Origin: Chinchilla lanigera
Taxonomy: Eukaryota; Chordata; Mammalia; Rodentia; Chinchillidae
Direction of reading: 5' to 3'
DNA length: 64,000 nucleotides
Assembly (NCBI RefSeq): GCF_000276665.1
Contig: NW_004955404.1
Coordinates: 33,837,649 to 33,901,648, forward strand
The translations under genes were made by a program, and so were the position numbers. The first letter of the stretch is position 1. Every line of letters starts with the position of its first letter. This document shows, in pieces, positions 11,901 through 24,870 of the stretch. A model generated the notes under the pieces. It ran no database searches and was not told where the DNA came from. It saw only the letters and a list, made by a program, of their open reading frames with translations.

Positions 11901-12545
11901 TTCAAATACTCAAATAGTATTAATTAAGTACTGAATCTATGTGGGAATCACCTACAGGCACAAAGGATGCAGTTAACAATAACAGCTAACAATAAAAACC
12001 CATTGACAATTTAAGGAACTGAGATACTAAAAGCATTATTTGCAGTCATTCTTTTCAGAATAATACAAAGACAAACAGAATACTAAAGTTTCTTTCATGA
12101 AAGAACTTAAAAATTATACCTGTATTTGAGGAGGTATGAATAAAAGAAGTTTGTTTGCTTAAGCACCAACTAGGATATACACTACTGAATGACGAATGGA
12201 ACTTCTGTAAACTAGATCCAGTTCACCTGCTGTATACCTTATGTATCTTAACTGACCCTTCTAAATACACCTGGACTCAAGATTTAAGCTTTGTAATATA
12301 ACTCTTAAGGTTCTACATAATTTCAAGTTTATGGCATTAAAGTTTCTTTTTGAGTATCTTTTAGAAGATAAAAAAACTGTGGCCAATATGGCTTTTACTG
12401 ACAGGGTTGAAAAATAAAAATCACTAAAGTAACAAAATAAAGTAATAAAATACTAATGATTACAGTAGAAAGCATCTCTGCAGTCTCCTTTTCCTTTACT
12501 GACTACTCTTTCACACAATTGTAGAGCACTTTCTGTTTCCCTAAT
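11901..12545 (-). other. PIBF1 intron 9: no recognised feature
   Basis: AT-rich intronic sequence with no repeat family or coding signal that I recognise. Confidence 0.5.
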
Positions 12546-12632
12546 TTTTTTTTTCTTCCGTAACGGGAATCAAACTGAGGACCTTGCTCTTTCCAGGCAG
12601 GTGCTGTGCCACTGCGTTATCTCCCCGGCCCT
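12546..12632 (-). mobile_element. ID SINE
   Basis: Starts with a poly-T run (the poly-A tail on the minus strand), then GGGAATCAAACTGAGGACC and GCCACTGCGTTATCTCCCCGGCC, the reverse complement of an ID element. Confidence 0.8.
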
Positions 12633-13079
12633 TCCATTTCCATATTCTGTGTAGCATTAACAACACAATGAATGCCTTTAACAAATTCATCCTTATTCTT
12701 TTAATAGTTTCACTCAGAATATCCTTTGTTTATGATAAGGAGACTACCTTAGATAAGGCTGTTGTTACTTTCTGGAAAAATTTAAAAATTCAGTTGAGTT
12801 TATCTACCCTTACTTTATTATCTCACATTACTAATTAGAGAATAAGTAAATTAGCCAGTTATGCAGAAATCTAGACAATACAAAAGGCATGCAGACTCTC
12901 CATGCTTTATAATAGTCCCTTTTAATGATAACAATGTTATCAGTTTACTTATATATTAAACACTTATTTAAAGTCAACACAATGTATCAAATGATTTCAC
13001 TTATTACATAAAGGCAAAAGGTATCAAAATAACCACATTTACATAGTTTTATAATTATAATACATTCTCATACCTACTA

Positions 13080-13210
13080 TTACTTTAGACCTTTATAGCC
13101 ACCCTGTGAAGTACTACTTTAGCTACTTTTTATAAAAGAGAGAACTAAATTTCAGGGATATAAGTGACTCTGCCATTCATCTAATAAGTGATAAAGCCAG
13201 GATGTAAGTT
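13080..13210 (-). mobile_element. MIR fragment
   Basis: TATAAAAGAGAGAACTAAATTTCAGGG, then AAGTGACTCTGCCATTC and GATAAAGCCAGGATGTAAG, follow the reverse MIR order. Diverged. Confidence 0.55.
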
Positions 13211-13242
13211 TAGTCATTCCAAGTCTCATAATTTTTTCTTTT

Positions 13243-13396
13243 TTTTTTGTCTTTTTGAGACAGGGTCTTGCTATGCAGATCGGACTGGCCTTGAGCTCAC
13301 TTTGTAGCCCAGGCTGGTCTCAAACTCACAATGATTCTCCTGCCTCAGCCTCCCGAGTGCTGGGATTACAGGCGTGCGCCATCACACCTGGCCTTC
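13243..13396 (-). mobile_element. B1 SINE
   Basis: GAGACAGGGTCTTGCTATGCAG to GCGTGCGCCATCACACCTGG, full-length reverse B1. It contains the internal duplication (GGACTGGCCTTGAGCTCAC / AGGCTGGTCTCAAACTCAC). Confidence 0.95.
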
Positions 13397-13675
13397 AAAG
13401 TCTCTTTTATAACATACTCTCACACATAACATACTCTCACACAGGAGTAATATTTTATGTCTAATTGTGTAAGAAGATCCAAAACCTTTTAAGTACAAAA
13501 TACCTACTAGGCAAGAAGTTATTTATGCAATAATAAATCTTGCCACCAGAGTGAGTTTCCTCATTATTTCCCAAAGTATTAACCTAGCATTTTAAAGTAA
13601 CTAGAATTTACAGAAAAAACAAGATGCCTAACTCACTACATTGTAATCCTACCTGTATCCAAATATCCAAGTTTC

Positions 13676-13845
13676 CCATCTCCCCTAACCCCCTAGAACC
13701 CAGGGCCCTAGCACTGAGCTATATCCTGAGTCCCTTTCTAAATTTTGAAATCTTGCTAAATTGCCCAGGCTGGGTTTGAACTTGCCATCCTTCTGCCTCA
13801 GCCTCCCGGAGTGTGGGGATTACGGGAATAGTGACGCCTCACTAC
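13676..13845 (-). mobile_element. B1-ID composite SINE
   Basis: An ID half (AGAACCCAGGGCCC, GCACTGAGCTATATCCTGAGTCCC) is followed by a B1 half (TTGCCCAGGCTGGGTTTG to TACGGGAATAGTGACGCC), all reversed. Confidence 0.75.
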
Positions 13846-15184
13846 TTATCTTTTTCTTAAATCTATCTTCTACACTCTTCCTCTTTTCTCAACCCCTTAA
13901 TTTGAAAAACTACTGAAATGACCACACGGTCAGATAGCAAGATTAAATGGCATCCGTTCCATCTGCATTTTCCTCACTGAAGAAGGGGAAATAAAAGGCA
14001 TTCTCTTAGTAACCTCTAATGCAGAGAAGGCTAATTGAAGGCAAAACAGATTTCTCCAATCTCTCCATTTTACATTCTTCGAAAAATGTGTATCTGAGAG
14101 ACAGGTAAGGGACTAAGCACAAACAGGCAAGTGCAGGGCGTTCTTCTACTTTATCTCCTGTAGCAACAGCACACTCGGATAAAATACACCAGACACACTA
14201 CATATATCTAAATCCAAAGCAAGAGATTAAATTACTCTCTCTGTCACACACACACACACAACTTGCCATGAATTTAATAATCTACATAACAAGGAATACT
14301 TAAAACTTTTTCAACTATTCTAAATTGTAAAATGTCAAAAGAAATAATTTACAACTTAAATTTCCAACCTTTGGAAGGCCTAGAGGTACATAAGTTGTAA
14401 CTGTAGTTCAAAACTCAAATAATGAAGAAATTATGACCCAAAAAGATTCAGTCATACAACATACAAGGTTGAATTACTGTGAAGTTAACAGCGGCCAGTG
14501 GCTGCTCAGCACTGCGTCAGAAAGGGCTCAGGCTGGAGTCTGGCACCACCTGGTGGCAACCGTCTGTGCTGGGTGACGATGCCTGGGCTCGCGGCTAGTC
14601 CTGCAGCTGGGGCCTCCAGGGCAGCGCCAATCCCAGGCAGGTATCTATCTTACTGTGGAAATGAGACCAGAACAAGCCTGGAGATGGGGAAATCCACTTT
14701 CAGCTCTCCTGCTTCCTGTAATGGCTCTCTTGGCTGTTTTCCACACAGCTTGACCAACCTACCTCTACTAACCAAGCTGGAGAAGGGCTAATATACACAA
14801 TTTTATTCTACAGTAGGATGCATTTTAAATGATTCTTTTTTTTAAGCAAGTAAAACTGAGAAAATTCTCAAAATGATTACATAGCAAAGTTTATGTTGCT
14901 ATATGGATGTTAAGGAATAATAGTATATTTTATACCAAATAATTAAATTTTAGTTATATTAGTCAACAGAAGTCTGTAAAATCCATAACAGAACTGAACC
15001 ACAGAACTAAAGTACTAATGTATAAAAGAGAAATGGTGTTACCTATGCCATAGGTCTCTTTCCTGACCAGATCTTTCTGATGAATGCAGAATGTTCGACA
15101 TATTTTCTATTTGGATATTCCAAAGACACTTCAATAGAACTAAACTAAATTTATCATGCTTTTCTAATAAAGTCTTGTATTTAG
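13846..15184 (-). other. PIBF1 intron 9: intronic sequence with a short CA repeat and a GC-rich patch
   Basis: A short (CA)n run lies near 14248-14262. At about 14485-14795 a GC-richer patch carries a 97-codon open frame whose product resembles nothing I know. Otherwise AT-rich intron. Confidence 0.5.
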
Positions 15185-15490
15185 AGGCTGAGGAAGGGGG
15201 ACTGTAAATATGAGCCCAGCCCGGGCAACTTAGTAACTGAGACCCCATTTTAAAAAATAAAACGATAGCCGGGCATGGTGGCGCACGCCTGTAATCCCAG
15301 CACTCGGGAGGCTGAGGCAGGAGGATGGTTGTGAGTTTGAGGCCAGTCTGGTCTACAAAGTGAGCTTAAGGCCAGCCTGAACTGCATAGTTAGACTCTGT
15401 CTCAAAAAGGGAAAAAAAAGGGGGGGGGGAGAGATAGGAATGCAGCTTAGTGTTAAAGGCCCCTGTGTTCAATTGCCAGTGCCTCTACAC
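15185..15490 (+). mobile_element. B1 fragment followed by a B1-ID composite
   Basis: 15185-15260 looks like a partial B1 right end. 15268-15412 is a full B1 (GCCGGGCATGGTGGCGCACG to TCTGTCTCAAAA), and an A/G-rich linker leads to a degenerate ID half ending near 15490. Confidence 0.8.
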
Positions 15491-15494
15491 CACC

Positions 15495-16285
15495 ACCATA
15501 AATCACCATCCATGTGGCTGTCCAACCAAAACCTGGCATCCTTAACTTCTCGCCCTTTCTCTATCTCACTTAGTCACTGCCTCCTGTTGGGTCTATCTCC
15601 TAAACACTTCAAATCTGGCCCACTTCCTCTGTCTCTATTACTACAAGTCCAGTTCCATCGTCATGTCTCAAGGGATACAACCCCCAAAGTGGCCTCTCTG
15701 TCTATAGCCTCTGCTCTTCCAAGCTATCCTCTAGACTGCACAGACCTTTTGATACAAAAGCAGACTGTCCCTGCTTTTCCATAAACTCCTTCACATATTC
15801 CTCACAGGTTTTACACAATAATCCTAATGCACTCTGGTCTTCTGTTCCCCTGTTGTTTCACTTATAATTCCCTGCCTCTCAGTCTACACTTTGTCCATAA
15901 TAAATTATTTTCATTTTGTTCAAAAAGTTACCCTTGTCTTGCCTCCAGATTTTGATACGCGTTATACATTCATTCCCCAAGTCCTCTCCCTTCCCTAACT
16001 CTAGCTTTACTCTTGGTCATTATGCAGAGGTCAGCATGGGTATTTCTTCTCCCATGAAGTCTTCCCTGAGTCCTCCAGTGCTGGATTTGAGAAACAGGTT
16101 GACCTCATCTTTTCTACCCAGTCATGTTTTCTGTTATTATACAACTTACGACAACTGTTTTTCTGCTTATTTTTATCCTCTATTAGACTATCAGCTTTCT
16201 GAAGGCAAAGTTCACCACTTATCTACGGCATTTAGATTGTAGCTGGCATATGTAGCTCTCAATAAATATTCGCCAAATAAATGAA
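15495..16285 (+). mobile_element. L2 LINE 3' end
   Basis: The motif order matches the L2 3' end: CTGCCTCCTGTTGGG, TCCCCTGTTGTTTCACTTA, ATGAAGTCTTCCCTGAGTCC, ATTAGACTATCAGC, then GTAGCTCTCAATAAATATTCG and ATAAATGAAT. Two open frames of 114 and 108 codons here derive from the repeat. Confidence 0.8.
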
Positions 16286-16999
16286 TTTGCTGCCCTGAGA
16301 AATGCATGAGAGCTTGAATGGAAAGTTTGCTAATATAAAGCTCAGCATATAATAGGAGTATAACTCTTATTTTGGTCTGTACTTTGAACCCTTAGAGGAG
16401 CAAGCGACCAGAAGGAAAGGATGTTTCTTTTCTAATATAGGGCTGGGAGTAGGCAAATACTGCAAAAATGAGAATGTCTTTAGAATTCTTTAATCTCTGT
16501 ATCTATCTCTCTTCAATCTCCTGCTGCCTTAAAAATGTACATTCATAAAAACATACCTGCTATGAACATGAAGAGACAGCTAAATACAACAGAGAAGGAG
16601 CCCTAAAATTATAAAGTGAGGAAAATAAGCCACAAATATATATGCTTCCATGCACAAGATGCTAATGCAGTATGGAAAACAGCTATATTGTGCAGAGACA
16701 CATTATGACACAGTAGCTAAAATTTTAAAGAAAAGCAAAGTTATGAGCATAAATGTCAGAGCAGCAGTTACTCTTAGGGAAGGAAACAGTTAAGCAGGAA
16801 CGGTCTCAAGAGCATTTCTGCAGTGCTGTATTTTCTACTTTCAATTTTGAAGGAGGTCATATAGTATTTAAAATTATTAAATGTACATTTAAAATTTTTT
16901 TCTGAACACCTGTAAGTTTGTCTTACATACACAGACATGCAAACATATACAAGGTCAAAAAGACAATATTTATGACACAGTCGTTGTTTTTTCCTTTTA
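16286..16999 (-). other. PIBF1 intron 9: no recognised feature
   Basis: AT-rich intron; no recognised repeat or coding signal. Confidence 0.5.
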
Positions 17000-17140
17000 T
17001 AAGATAGGGTCTTGCTATATAGTTCAGGCTGGCCTTGAACTCAGTATATAGCTAAGGCTGGCTTTGAACTCATGGCGATCCTCCTGTCTCAGCGTCCTGA
17101 GTGCTGGGACTACAGAAATGCACAACCACACCCAGATCAT
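17000..17140 (-). mobile_element. B1 SINE
   Basis: AGATAGGGTCTTGCTATATAG to AATGCACAACCACACCCAG, reverse B1 with internal duplication. Confidence 0.9.
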
Positions 17141-18953
<1,813 letters not shown>

Positions 18954-19090
18954 CTATGTAAGATTCTAATATATCAAGTGTGCTTTATATACTATATTTG
19001 GAGTGTTCGTTCCATGAGCATATATACTAAAGTTTTAGAATTTCTAAAAATGCTGTTTTGAACCAGTTCTATCTAAAATTTCATCCCATT

Positions 19091-19213
19091 AAAGATAGTA
19101 GTGCTGGGGGCTGAGGATTTAGCTCAGCAGCACAGCGCCTACCTGGCAAGGGCAAGGTTGTGAATTCAATTCCTGGTACTGCGAAAAAAAAAAAAAAAAA
19201 AAGATAGTAGTGC
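19091..19213 (+). mobile_element. ID SINE with 14-bp target duplication
   Basis: AAAGATAGTAGTGC at 19091-19104 and 19200-19213 flanks an ID body (GGGGGCTGAGGATTTAGCTC to CAATTCCTGGTACTGCG) and a poly-A tail. It has the A-box (TAGCTCAGC) and B-box remnants of its tRNA-Ala ancestor. It is a SINE, not a working tRNA gene. Confidence 0.92.
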
Positions 19214-19276
19214 AAAGGCTTAACTACTTTATAAGATGTTGATAGCTCATGCTGGATACTCATATTTAAAAATACA

Positions 19277-19412
19277 TCACTAATAGTTTTTTTTTTTTTT
19301 TTTTTTGCTTTTGCTTTTTCTCCGGTACCAGGAACTGAACTCACGACCTTGCACTTGCCAGGCAGGCGCTTTGCCACTGAGCTAAATCCCCAGCCCCTCA
19401 CTAATAGTTTTT
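19277..19412 (-). mobile_element. ID SINE with 15-bp target duplication
   Basis: TCACTAATAGTTTTT at 19277-19291 and 19398-19412 flanks a reversed ID body (CTCCGGTACCAGGAACTGAA to GCTAAATCCCCAGCCCC). It faces the plus-strand ID about 90 bp away. Confidence 0.92.
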
Positions 19413-19639
19413 AATGCATATGGCTGAAAATAATCTGGTGCAGTACAAGTTGAGACATAAATAATATTAAAAAAATATTTTTAAGAAATCAGTCTGACTT
19501 TATAATAATGCTTCCAACAACAGCTATATTGGCAAGCATAGTACACATTGATGAAAAAATACTAAAGCCAGAGAAAAAGTTATAAACATAGAAACTGTGA
19601 AAGGGTAAAATTTCAATTTTGTTTTAATTTTTTTTTTAT

Positions 19640-19722
19640 AGCTGTTTTTGAGACAGAGTCTCATTATGTAGTCCTAGCTGGCCTCAAACTCATGATCCTC
19701 CTGCCTCAGCCTCTCTTGTTTT
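19640..19722 (-). mobile_element. B1 fragment
   Basis: TTTTGAGACAGAGTCTCATTATG, then GTCCTAGCTGGCCTCAAACTC and CTCCTGCCTCAGCCTC; it lacks the end of the element. Confidence 0.8.
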
Positions 19723-20143
19723 AGCTTTTAATGGACTCTAACGGAACTCTAACAGCTTATACAAGTCTAGAAGGAGAGAGAAGGCAAGAATTGAAAACAA
19801 TATGTAAAAATGCCTCGTTCTTCTATGTTTGAGTCAGGAAATCATCAGTATACTCAAGTTTATTCAAAATGACACATCTACAGAGACACTTATATAACTT
19901 CTTTGCAAAACCACTCATATTAGTCACAGGGAACTAAAAAGATTGTGCTAACAGAAATAGGTTTTTGATGTTATTGGGAAAACCAAATTACCTTAGACTA
20001 GAAAAGAATGTAAGGAAATAAAATGAAGCATTATCTTAACATCATCGTATGTAGTCCTTAAAAAATCATCTTCCCCAACAATTCCCTGAAGAAATATGTT
20101 GTTAATTTATATACATTTACATAGGAAATATTATAAATCTTGC

Positions 20144-20325
20144 CTGGATGTTACATATTTCTCATACATCTCCTCTCGGGCCTTTTTGGTCTCCTCCAGT
20201 TGAAGCTGAAGCCGCTCAAGGCGGTCCTCTTCGTGCGCACAGCGCACGCTGAGCTCCATGTTCTGGCGATTGAGATACTCCTTATCCTTCTGCAGCAGCG
20301 TCACGGTCTGCTGTAAGGTGGCCAC
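20144..20325 (-). CDS. PIBF1: PIBF1 exon 8 (residues 306-366), GC donor
   Basis: A 182-bp exon: acceptor TTCCCGCAG|GTG, encoding [20 protein letters not shown] through [13 protein letters not shown] plus two bases. The donor is CCAG|GCAAGA, a GC rather than GT donor. The phase and the conserved SRDHY junction to exon 9 require this cut. A GT nine bases earlier (TAT|GTAACA) would break the frame. The exon is more GC-rich than its neighbours, with several CpGs in its middle. Confidence 0.95.
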
Positions 20326-20599
20326 CTGCGGGAACAGAGCAGCGTCCAGAGGGTGCCGCCTTCCTCCGCACGCGGCCTCGGTGAGCTTCTTCTGAGCTGC
20401 TGTTACTCACCACATCAAACCTTCCCTTTAAAAGGGTGAGCAAAAGCCTACCTTGCAATCATCTGTCCAAAAAGAACTGCTAGAACTCTCTTTTTATTCC
20501 AGGTATCTACATCAAAAAGGCAAAATGTCCCTCCCATAGTTTTGCCCTGGGCTATTTTGCATTAATATCATACAATATGTGATTCTATTATAAGCTTAC

Positions 20600-20708
20600 C
20601 TCTTTTGATAATTCACTTCTTTCTTTTGCTTGAGTTATGTGAGAAGCTTCAAGTATTTCATGTTTTCTCCTAAGCTCAAGGACTTCTTGTTCAAGTGCAT
20701 CACGTTCA
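20600..20708 (-). CDS. PIBF1: PIBF1 exon 7 (residues 269-305)
   Basis: A 109-bp exon: acceptor TTTAATAG|T, donor GAG|GTAAGC. It encodes (S)[23 protein letters not shown] and on to ERSELSKE. Coiled-coil heptads continue. The open frame extends about 120 bp upstream of the acceptor, but that extension is intron and shows no PIBF1 similarity. Only 274 bp separate this exon from exon 8. Confidence 0.96.
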
Positions 20709-20931
20709 CTATTAAAGTAACATTCAAATACATGTGTAAATTTTACATCTTTTAAAGTGAGCATTTTAAAAGGTTGACGATGTATCAGGAAGCTGAACAG
20801 AGACACTAGGCAGAGGAGATCTGGTATCATTTTATGAACTGTGAATTACTGAGTTAATCAAATTTAGAAGGGACTCTCTGTTCAGGACTTTGTTCAGATA
20901 CTAAGTATCAGTTTGTTACCTTTAAAAAATA

Positions 20932-21035
20932 CAGGCAGGTATGGTGGCATATACATGTAATCCCAGAAATCTGGGAAGCTGAGGTAGAAGGATCAAGTTT
21001 GAGCCAGTCTGGGCAATTTAGGAAGAGCTGCTTTC

Positions 21036-21067
<32 letters not shown>

Positions 21068-21115
21068 TGAAGATGTAACTCAGTATAATGTGGACTCCTT
21101 CTACGAGCACAAAAT
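20932..21115 (+). mobile_element. B1-ID composite SINE with long poly-A linker
   Basis: A B1 half (GGCAGGTATGGTGGCATATAC to GAAGAGCTGCTTTC), then an A-run of over 20 bp, then a degenerate ID half (GGGCTGAAGATGTAACTCAG). Confidence 0.75.
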
Positions 21116-21567
21116 GGAAAAAAGTGACCTACACTAACCAGTAACCATAATAAACCTTTGTAGGGTATATTACTATCTTTTTTCACTAATCTTCAGTTTT
21201 ATCTTGATGCTACAACTTGTAAAGAATTTATAGATAGCTCAGTTCAGACTCAAAACCCCTCACAACTTAGCACTTACTACACTGCACAGCAGATACCTAT
21301 GCCCAGATATTTTTGATTTCCATTTTCAGACCACCTTAATTTCTAAATAGTATTTTTCACTGAAATAAACCAGAACTCCTTAGAAAAAGAGCTGAGGCAA
21401 TTAAATCACAAAATAAAACTAAGAACATTATGTTATGCCAGAAGGTAAGGAATTGCTAAAGAAAAAAAAGCATTCAGATGTAATTTAATAATTTTAACGA
21501 CATGTATTAGAATTATAGTGTAAAAATAAACTGCAAGTTACTTTTTATTCTGCTACACAGAAGCATT

Positions 21568-21690
21568 TGAAGCCTGGTATAGTGGCACACGCCTGCAATC
21601 CCAGCAGTCGGAAGGCTGAGACAGAAGATTGCCAAGAGTTCAAGGCCAGCCTGGGCTACACACAAAGTGAGACTGTCTCAAAAACCCTTT
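21568..21690 (+). mobile_element. B1 SINE
   Basis: AGCCTGGTATAGTGGCACACG to GAGACTGTCTCAAAAACCC, forward B1. Confidence 0.88.
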
Positions 21691-21894
21691 TCTCAAAAAA
21701 CAAACAAAGTTGTTTCTTTTTGCACATTTGTGAGAATTTATCAAGGACACGTCCTTCCACCCTGTTTACCTTGCATTTTTTTAAACCATTCACCCTGCGG
21801 TAAACCGAAAGGTTCATAGTATGAGTGCCTCTTGTTTTTGTGCTCCATTTCTACCACATGAAAATAACTCTAATGCTTTTGTTTCTTTGTGTTT

Positions 21895-22012
21895 GTCTTT
21901 TTGAGACAGGGTCTTGCTACGTAGCTCAGGCTGGCATCGAACCTCCAGCAATCCTCCTGCCTCAGCCTCCCACGTGATAGGATTACAGGTGTGTACCACC
22001 ACACCCGGCTTA
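21895..22012 (-). mobile_element. B1 SINE
   Basis: TTTTGAGACAGGGTCTTGC to GTACCACCACACCCGGC, reverse B1, 5'-shortened form. Confidence 0.9.
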
Positions 22013-23254
22013 CAATGCTTTTTGATCAAGGTTCTATTTTCCTTTCCTAGATTTTTATTATAGAAAATGAGAACACATATAAAAACAGAAATGATATAAT
22101 AAACACCCATGTTTCTATCACTCGGTTTCAATAATCACCAACAAATGATACATCTCATCTCACTTATCCTTTATTCATGGCCCCTCTAAATATCCTGCTG
22201 CCTATACTCTTTACACTTTATCTGTCACTGTTACAGACTGACAGTGGAAGAGGGGACATCAAAATTTCAATTCAGAAGGATCACCCTACCATCACAAACT
22301 AGGACTTGAAAATGCTTTTTTCCCTGACTTTTCTTAGTATGTTTGCAGTTCAGAAAATGCTTGAACTTCAGCTTTCTTCAGGATCCCACTGAGTACAATT
22401 CGCATGGGTTTCAAATTCTAATAATTACTATATTTTGCAATAATAATATATACCTAATGTGTACCACATATCAGGCAGAGGGGGACTGAAGTGTCAACAC
22501 TGAACAGCTAAATCTTTGCAAATTCACTTATATTATTATATAGTTTATAACTTAAATTATATAATTTAAAGCATCCATTTATTTAACATGTATTGACTGT
22601 ATGATACTATATATATACTATTACTGTGTGATACTATATATACTGTTACTTCAGGTACAAGTAGATTCAGCAATGAATACTTAGAATAATGTCACTATAC
22701 GTATATATAATTTATAAATATAAATTTTTATAAAGTTTCCCATACTTGCTCTTAGTTTATGTAATACAGGTATTTATGTTAGCACTATCTCATAAATGAG
22801 AAAACTCAGAAGGAAGAGATTTACTTAGAGACAAATAGGTAAATGATACTGAACTATATTCTACTTAAAGGAATATATTTGCTGTAGTTACCTAGGAGTA
22901 ATACGTATTTGGGAAACAGGTTTACGAAGTAGTTTTTTAAAAGAGTACCTATTGTTAGAACGGGACAGCTGTAAAAGAGGGAGAAGATTTAAGTATTTAA
23001 ATTGATTCTATACATAAAAATGGTCACCAAAGAACATTTAGACAATATTTACACAGTTGCTGTTCTTACTGGGTTTCTATTTTTACATTTTATAAGAGAG
23101 CAGCAACTCTGAAATAAAATCCAGAGAACTAATATAAAAATACAACTTATACCCAACAAACTGCCAAGCATACGTACTTTTGTGCACTGAAGAAAAAGGT
23201 AAAAGCAGAACTAATGATTTTGATGGTAAGAAATTAGGTGACTTTGTTTTGTCT
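22013..23254 (-). other. PIBF1 intron 6: AT-rich, no gene
   Basis: Contains a local duplication (TGATACTATATATA-type units near 22600-22645) and otherwise plain intron. Confidence 0.5.
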
Positions 23255-23412
23255 TGTTTTGTCTTTTTGAGACAAAACAGGGTCTCGCTGTGCAGTTCAG
23301 GCTGGCCTTGAGCTCATTTTGTAGCCCAGGCTGGTCTCGAATTTGCAGTGATCCTCCTGCCTCAGCCTCCCGAGTGCTGGGATTACAGGCATGTGCCACC
23401 ACGCCCGGCTAG
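23255..23412 (-). mobile_element. B1 SINE
   Basis: TTTTTGAGACAAAACAGGGTC to ATGTGCCACCACGCCCGGC, full reverse B1 with internal duplication. It lies 60 bp beyond the PIBF1 exon 6 donor. Confidence 0.93.
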
Positions 23413-23470
23413 TCAGGGGATTTTGACACATGCTAAAAATGAGGGCGACTACAGCCACCTTAACTATTTA

Positions 23471-23605
<135 letters not shown>

Positions 23606-24327
23606 CTACAAATCAAAGGAATAATAAGACATTTCAAAGTAAATATAGTTGACCCAATTCTGTATTTTTCTCTTAAGCTGAGAATGTCCTTGTAGATAAA
23701 TTTTTTAAAATTCTCAATTTTTCTACAGTATTTACTGATTTTTCCCTACTCAAGGATAGGTAATCTTAAATTTACAAAGTTGTTAGCTCATCTGTTTAAA
23801 ACCTAAACAGTTTTCTAGAGAACAAGTATGACAAGTATGTTTCTGTTACTAGACCAGTAGTGTTAGATGACACTTTTCAACAGAGTTACTGTTAGATGCT
23901 GAAGACACAGAAATGAGTAAAACACAGAAGCTCACAATTTAGATGAAGAATCACACAAGTATCACCAAAAGATAGTTGGTGAATGAGCTAACAATGCCGC
24001 TCTCACTGAGGCATGCAGCAAAAGTAAATTCTGTGGTCCTCGGAACACATCCCTACATTCATGTTCCTTTACTCTCATCACACTAGTTACACATGAAGGA
24101 GACTGCTGAGCTAGCGGAAAAGGAGCGGAAGTGAAACAGCAGGGCTGACCATAAAGCCCATCACTATCTGACTTTCATGGAGATTTACAGTTCTCTGAGT
24201 GTACTATGCATCCTCTAACCTGTGCCCACTGCCCGAATACCTACATGTCATCCGAATACTCGCCTCCTTCAGAAAACTAGTCTCTTTGCGCTGTCAAACT
24301 ATGAGATGTGATACAAAACATGTTTAA
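23606..24327 (-). other. PIBF1 intron 5: possible L2 remnants
   Basis: The pyrimidine-rich stretch around 24050-24290 (CATTCATGTTCCTTTACTC, AATACTCGCCTCCTTCAG) loosely resembles L2. Not secure; nothing else was recognised. Confidence 0.35.
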
Positions 24328-24740
24328 ACTATTGCAGTAAAAGACACATTGCCATTAATCTCCCTCAAAATACATCTCCTAACTTCAAACACACTTCTGT
24401 CATTCTTGAAGGAGTTCTGGAAGTCCTTCATGTCTTTAGTTGCACTATCATGGCCGCCTTGATGTCCTCAATCAGTTAAAAATGTTTCTCTCTCATAGTC
24501 ATTTTAAATTTGGGAAAGATCCAGCAGTTGCACAGTGCAAGATCCAGGGAATAAGGTGGATGAGGACACACCACAATGTCTTTATGATCTAGCCTTTCTA
24601 CTGGATGGCATTCAGCAGCTACATTCATTGTATTTTTTATTATATCTCCTAAAGATACCAAAGGGGACTTCCAGAACAGCTTCAGAAAGTGTGCACTGAG
24701 GGGGGATTAATGGCAATGTACCTTTTATTGTAGCAAGTTT
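24328..24740 (-). mobile_element. Mariner-like transposon relic with long inverted arms
   Basis: On the minus strand, 24661-24476 encodes a fragment containing HPPYSLDLALCNCW and FPKFKMTMREKHF, like the mariner transposase segment around its last catalytic Asp (HPPYSPDLAPCD... type). That position reads Asn here (LCNCW), so the copy is inactive and short. Arms at 24328-24425 and 24665-24740 are imperfect inverted copies (GGACTTCCAGAAC...; GATTAATGGCAATGT) and make a fold-back structure. Confidence 0.7.
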
Positions 24741-24751
24741 ATATGCATGTA

Positions 24752-24870
24752 TGTATTTTTGAGACAGGGTTTTACTACGTAATAAAGACTGGCCTTGAAA
24801 TCACAGTGATCCTCAAGTCTCAGCCTCCCGAGTGCTGGGATTACAGACGTGCACCACCACTCCTGGCTTT
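24752..24870 (-). mobile_element. B1 SINE
   Basis: TTTTTGAGACAGGGTTTTACTACG to GCACCACCACTCCTGGC, reverse B1. Confidence 0.9.

Noticed and set aside
15440..16242. Plus-strand frames of 114 and 108 codons
   Set aside because: They lie in the L2 3' end and a B1-ID tail; low-complexity Ser/Pro-rich products with no homology.
20131..20325. Possible alternative start (M) at the beginning of PIBF1 exon 8
   Set aside because: The codon is GTG (Val) immediately after a good acceptor, so it is exonic continuation and not a start.
20588..20830. 80-codon frame with a hydrophobic, signal-like N-terminus
   Set aside because: Only its end (from 20708 down) is PIBF1 exon 7. The hydrophobic start is intron reading through the acceptor.
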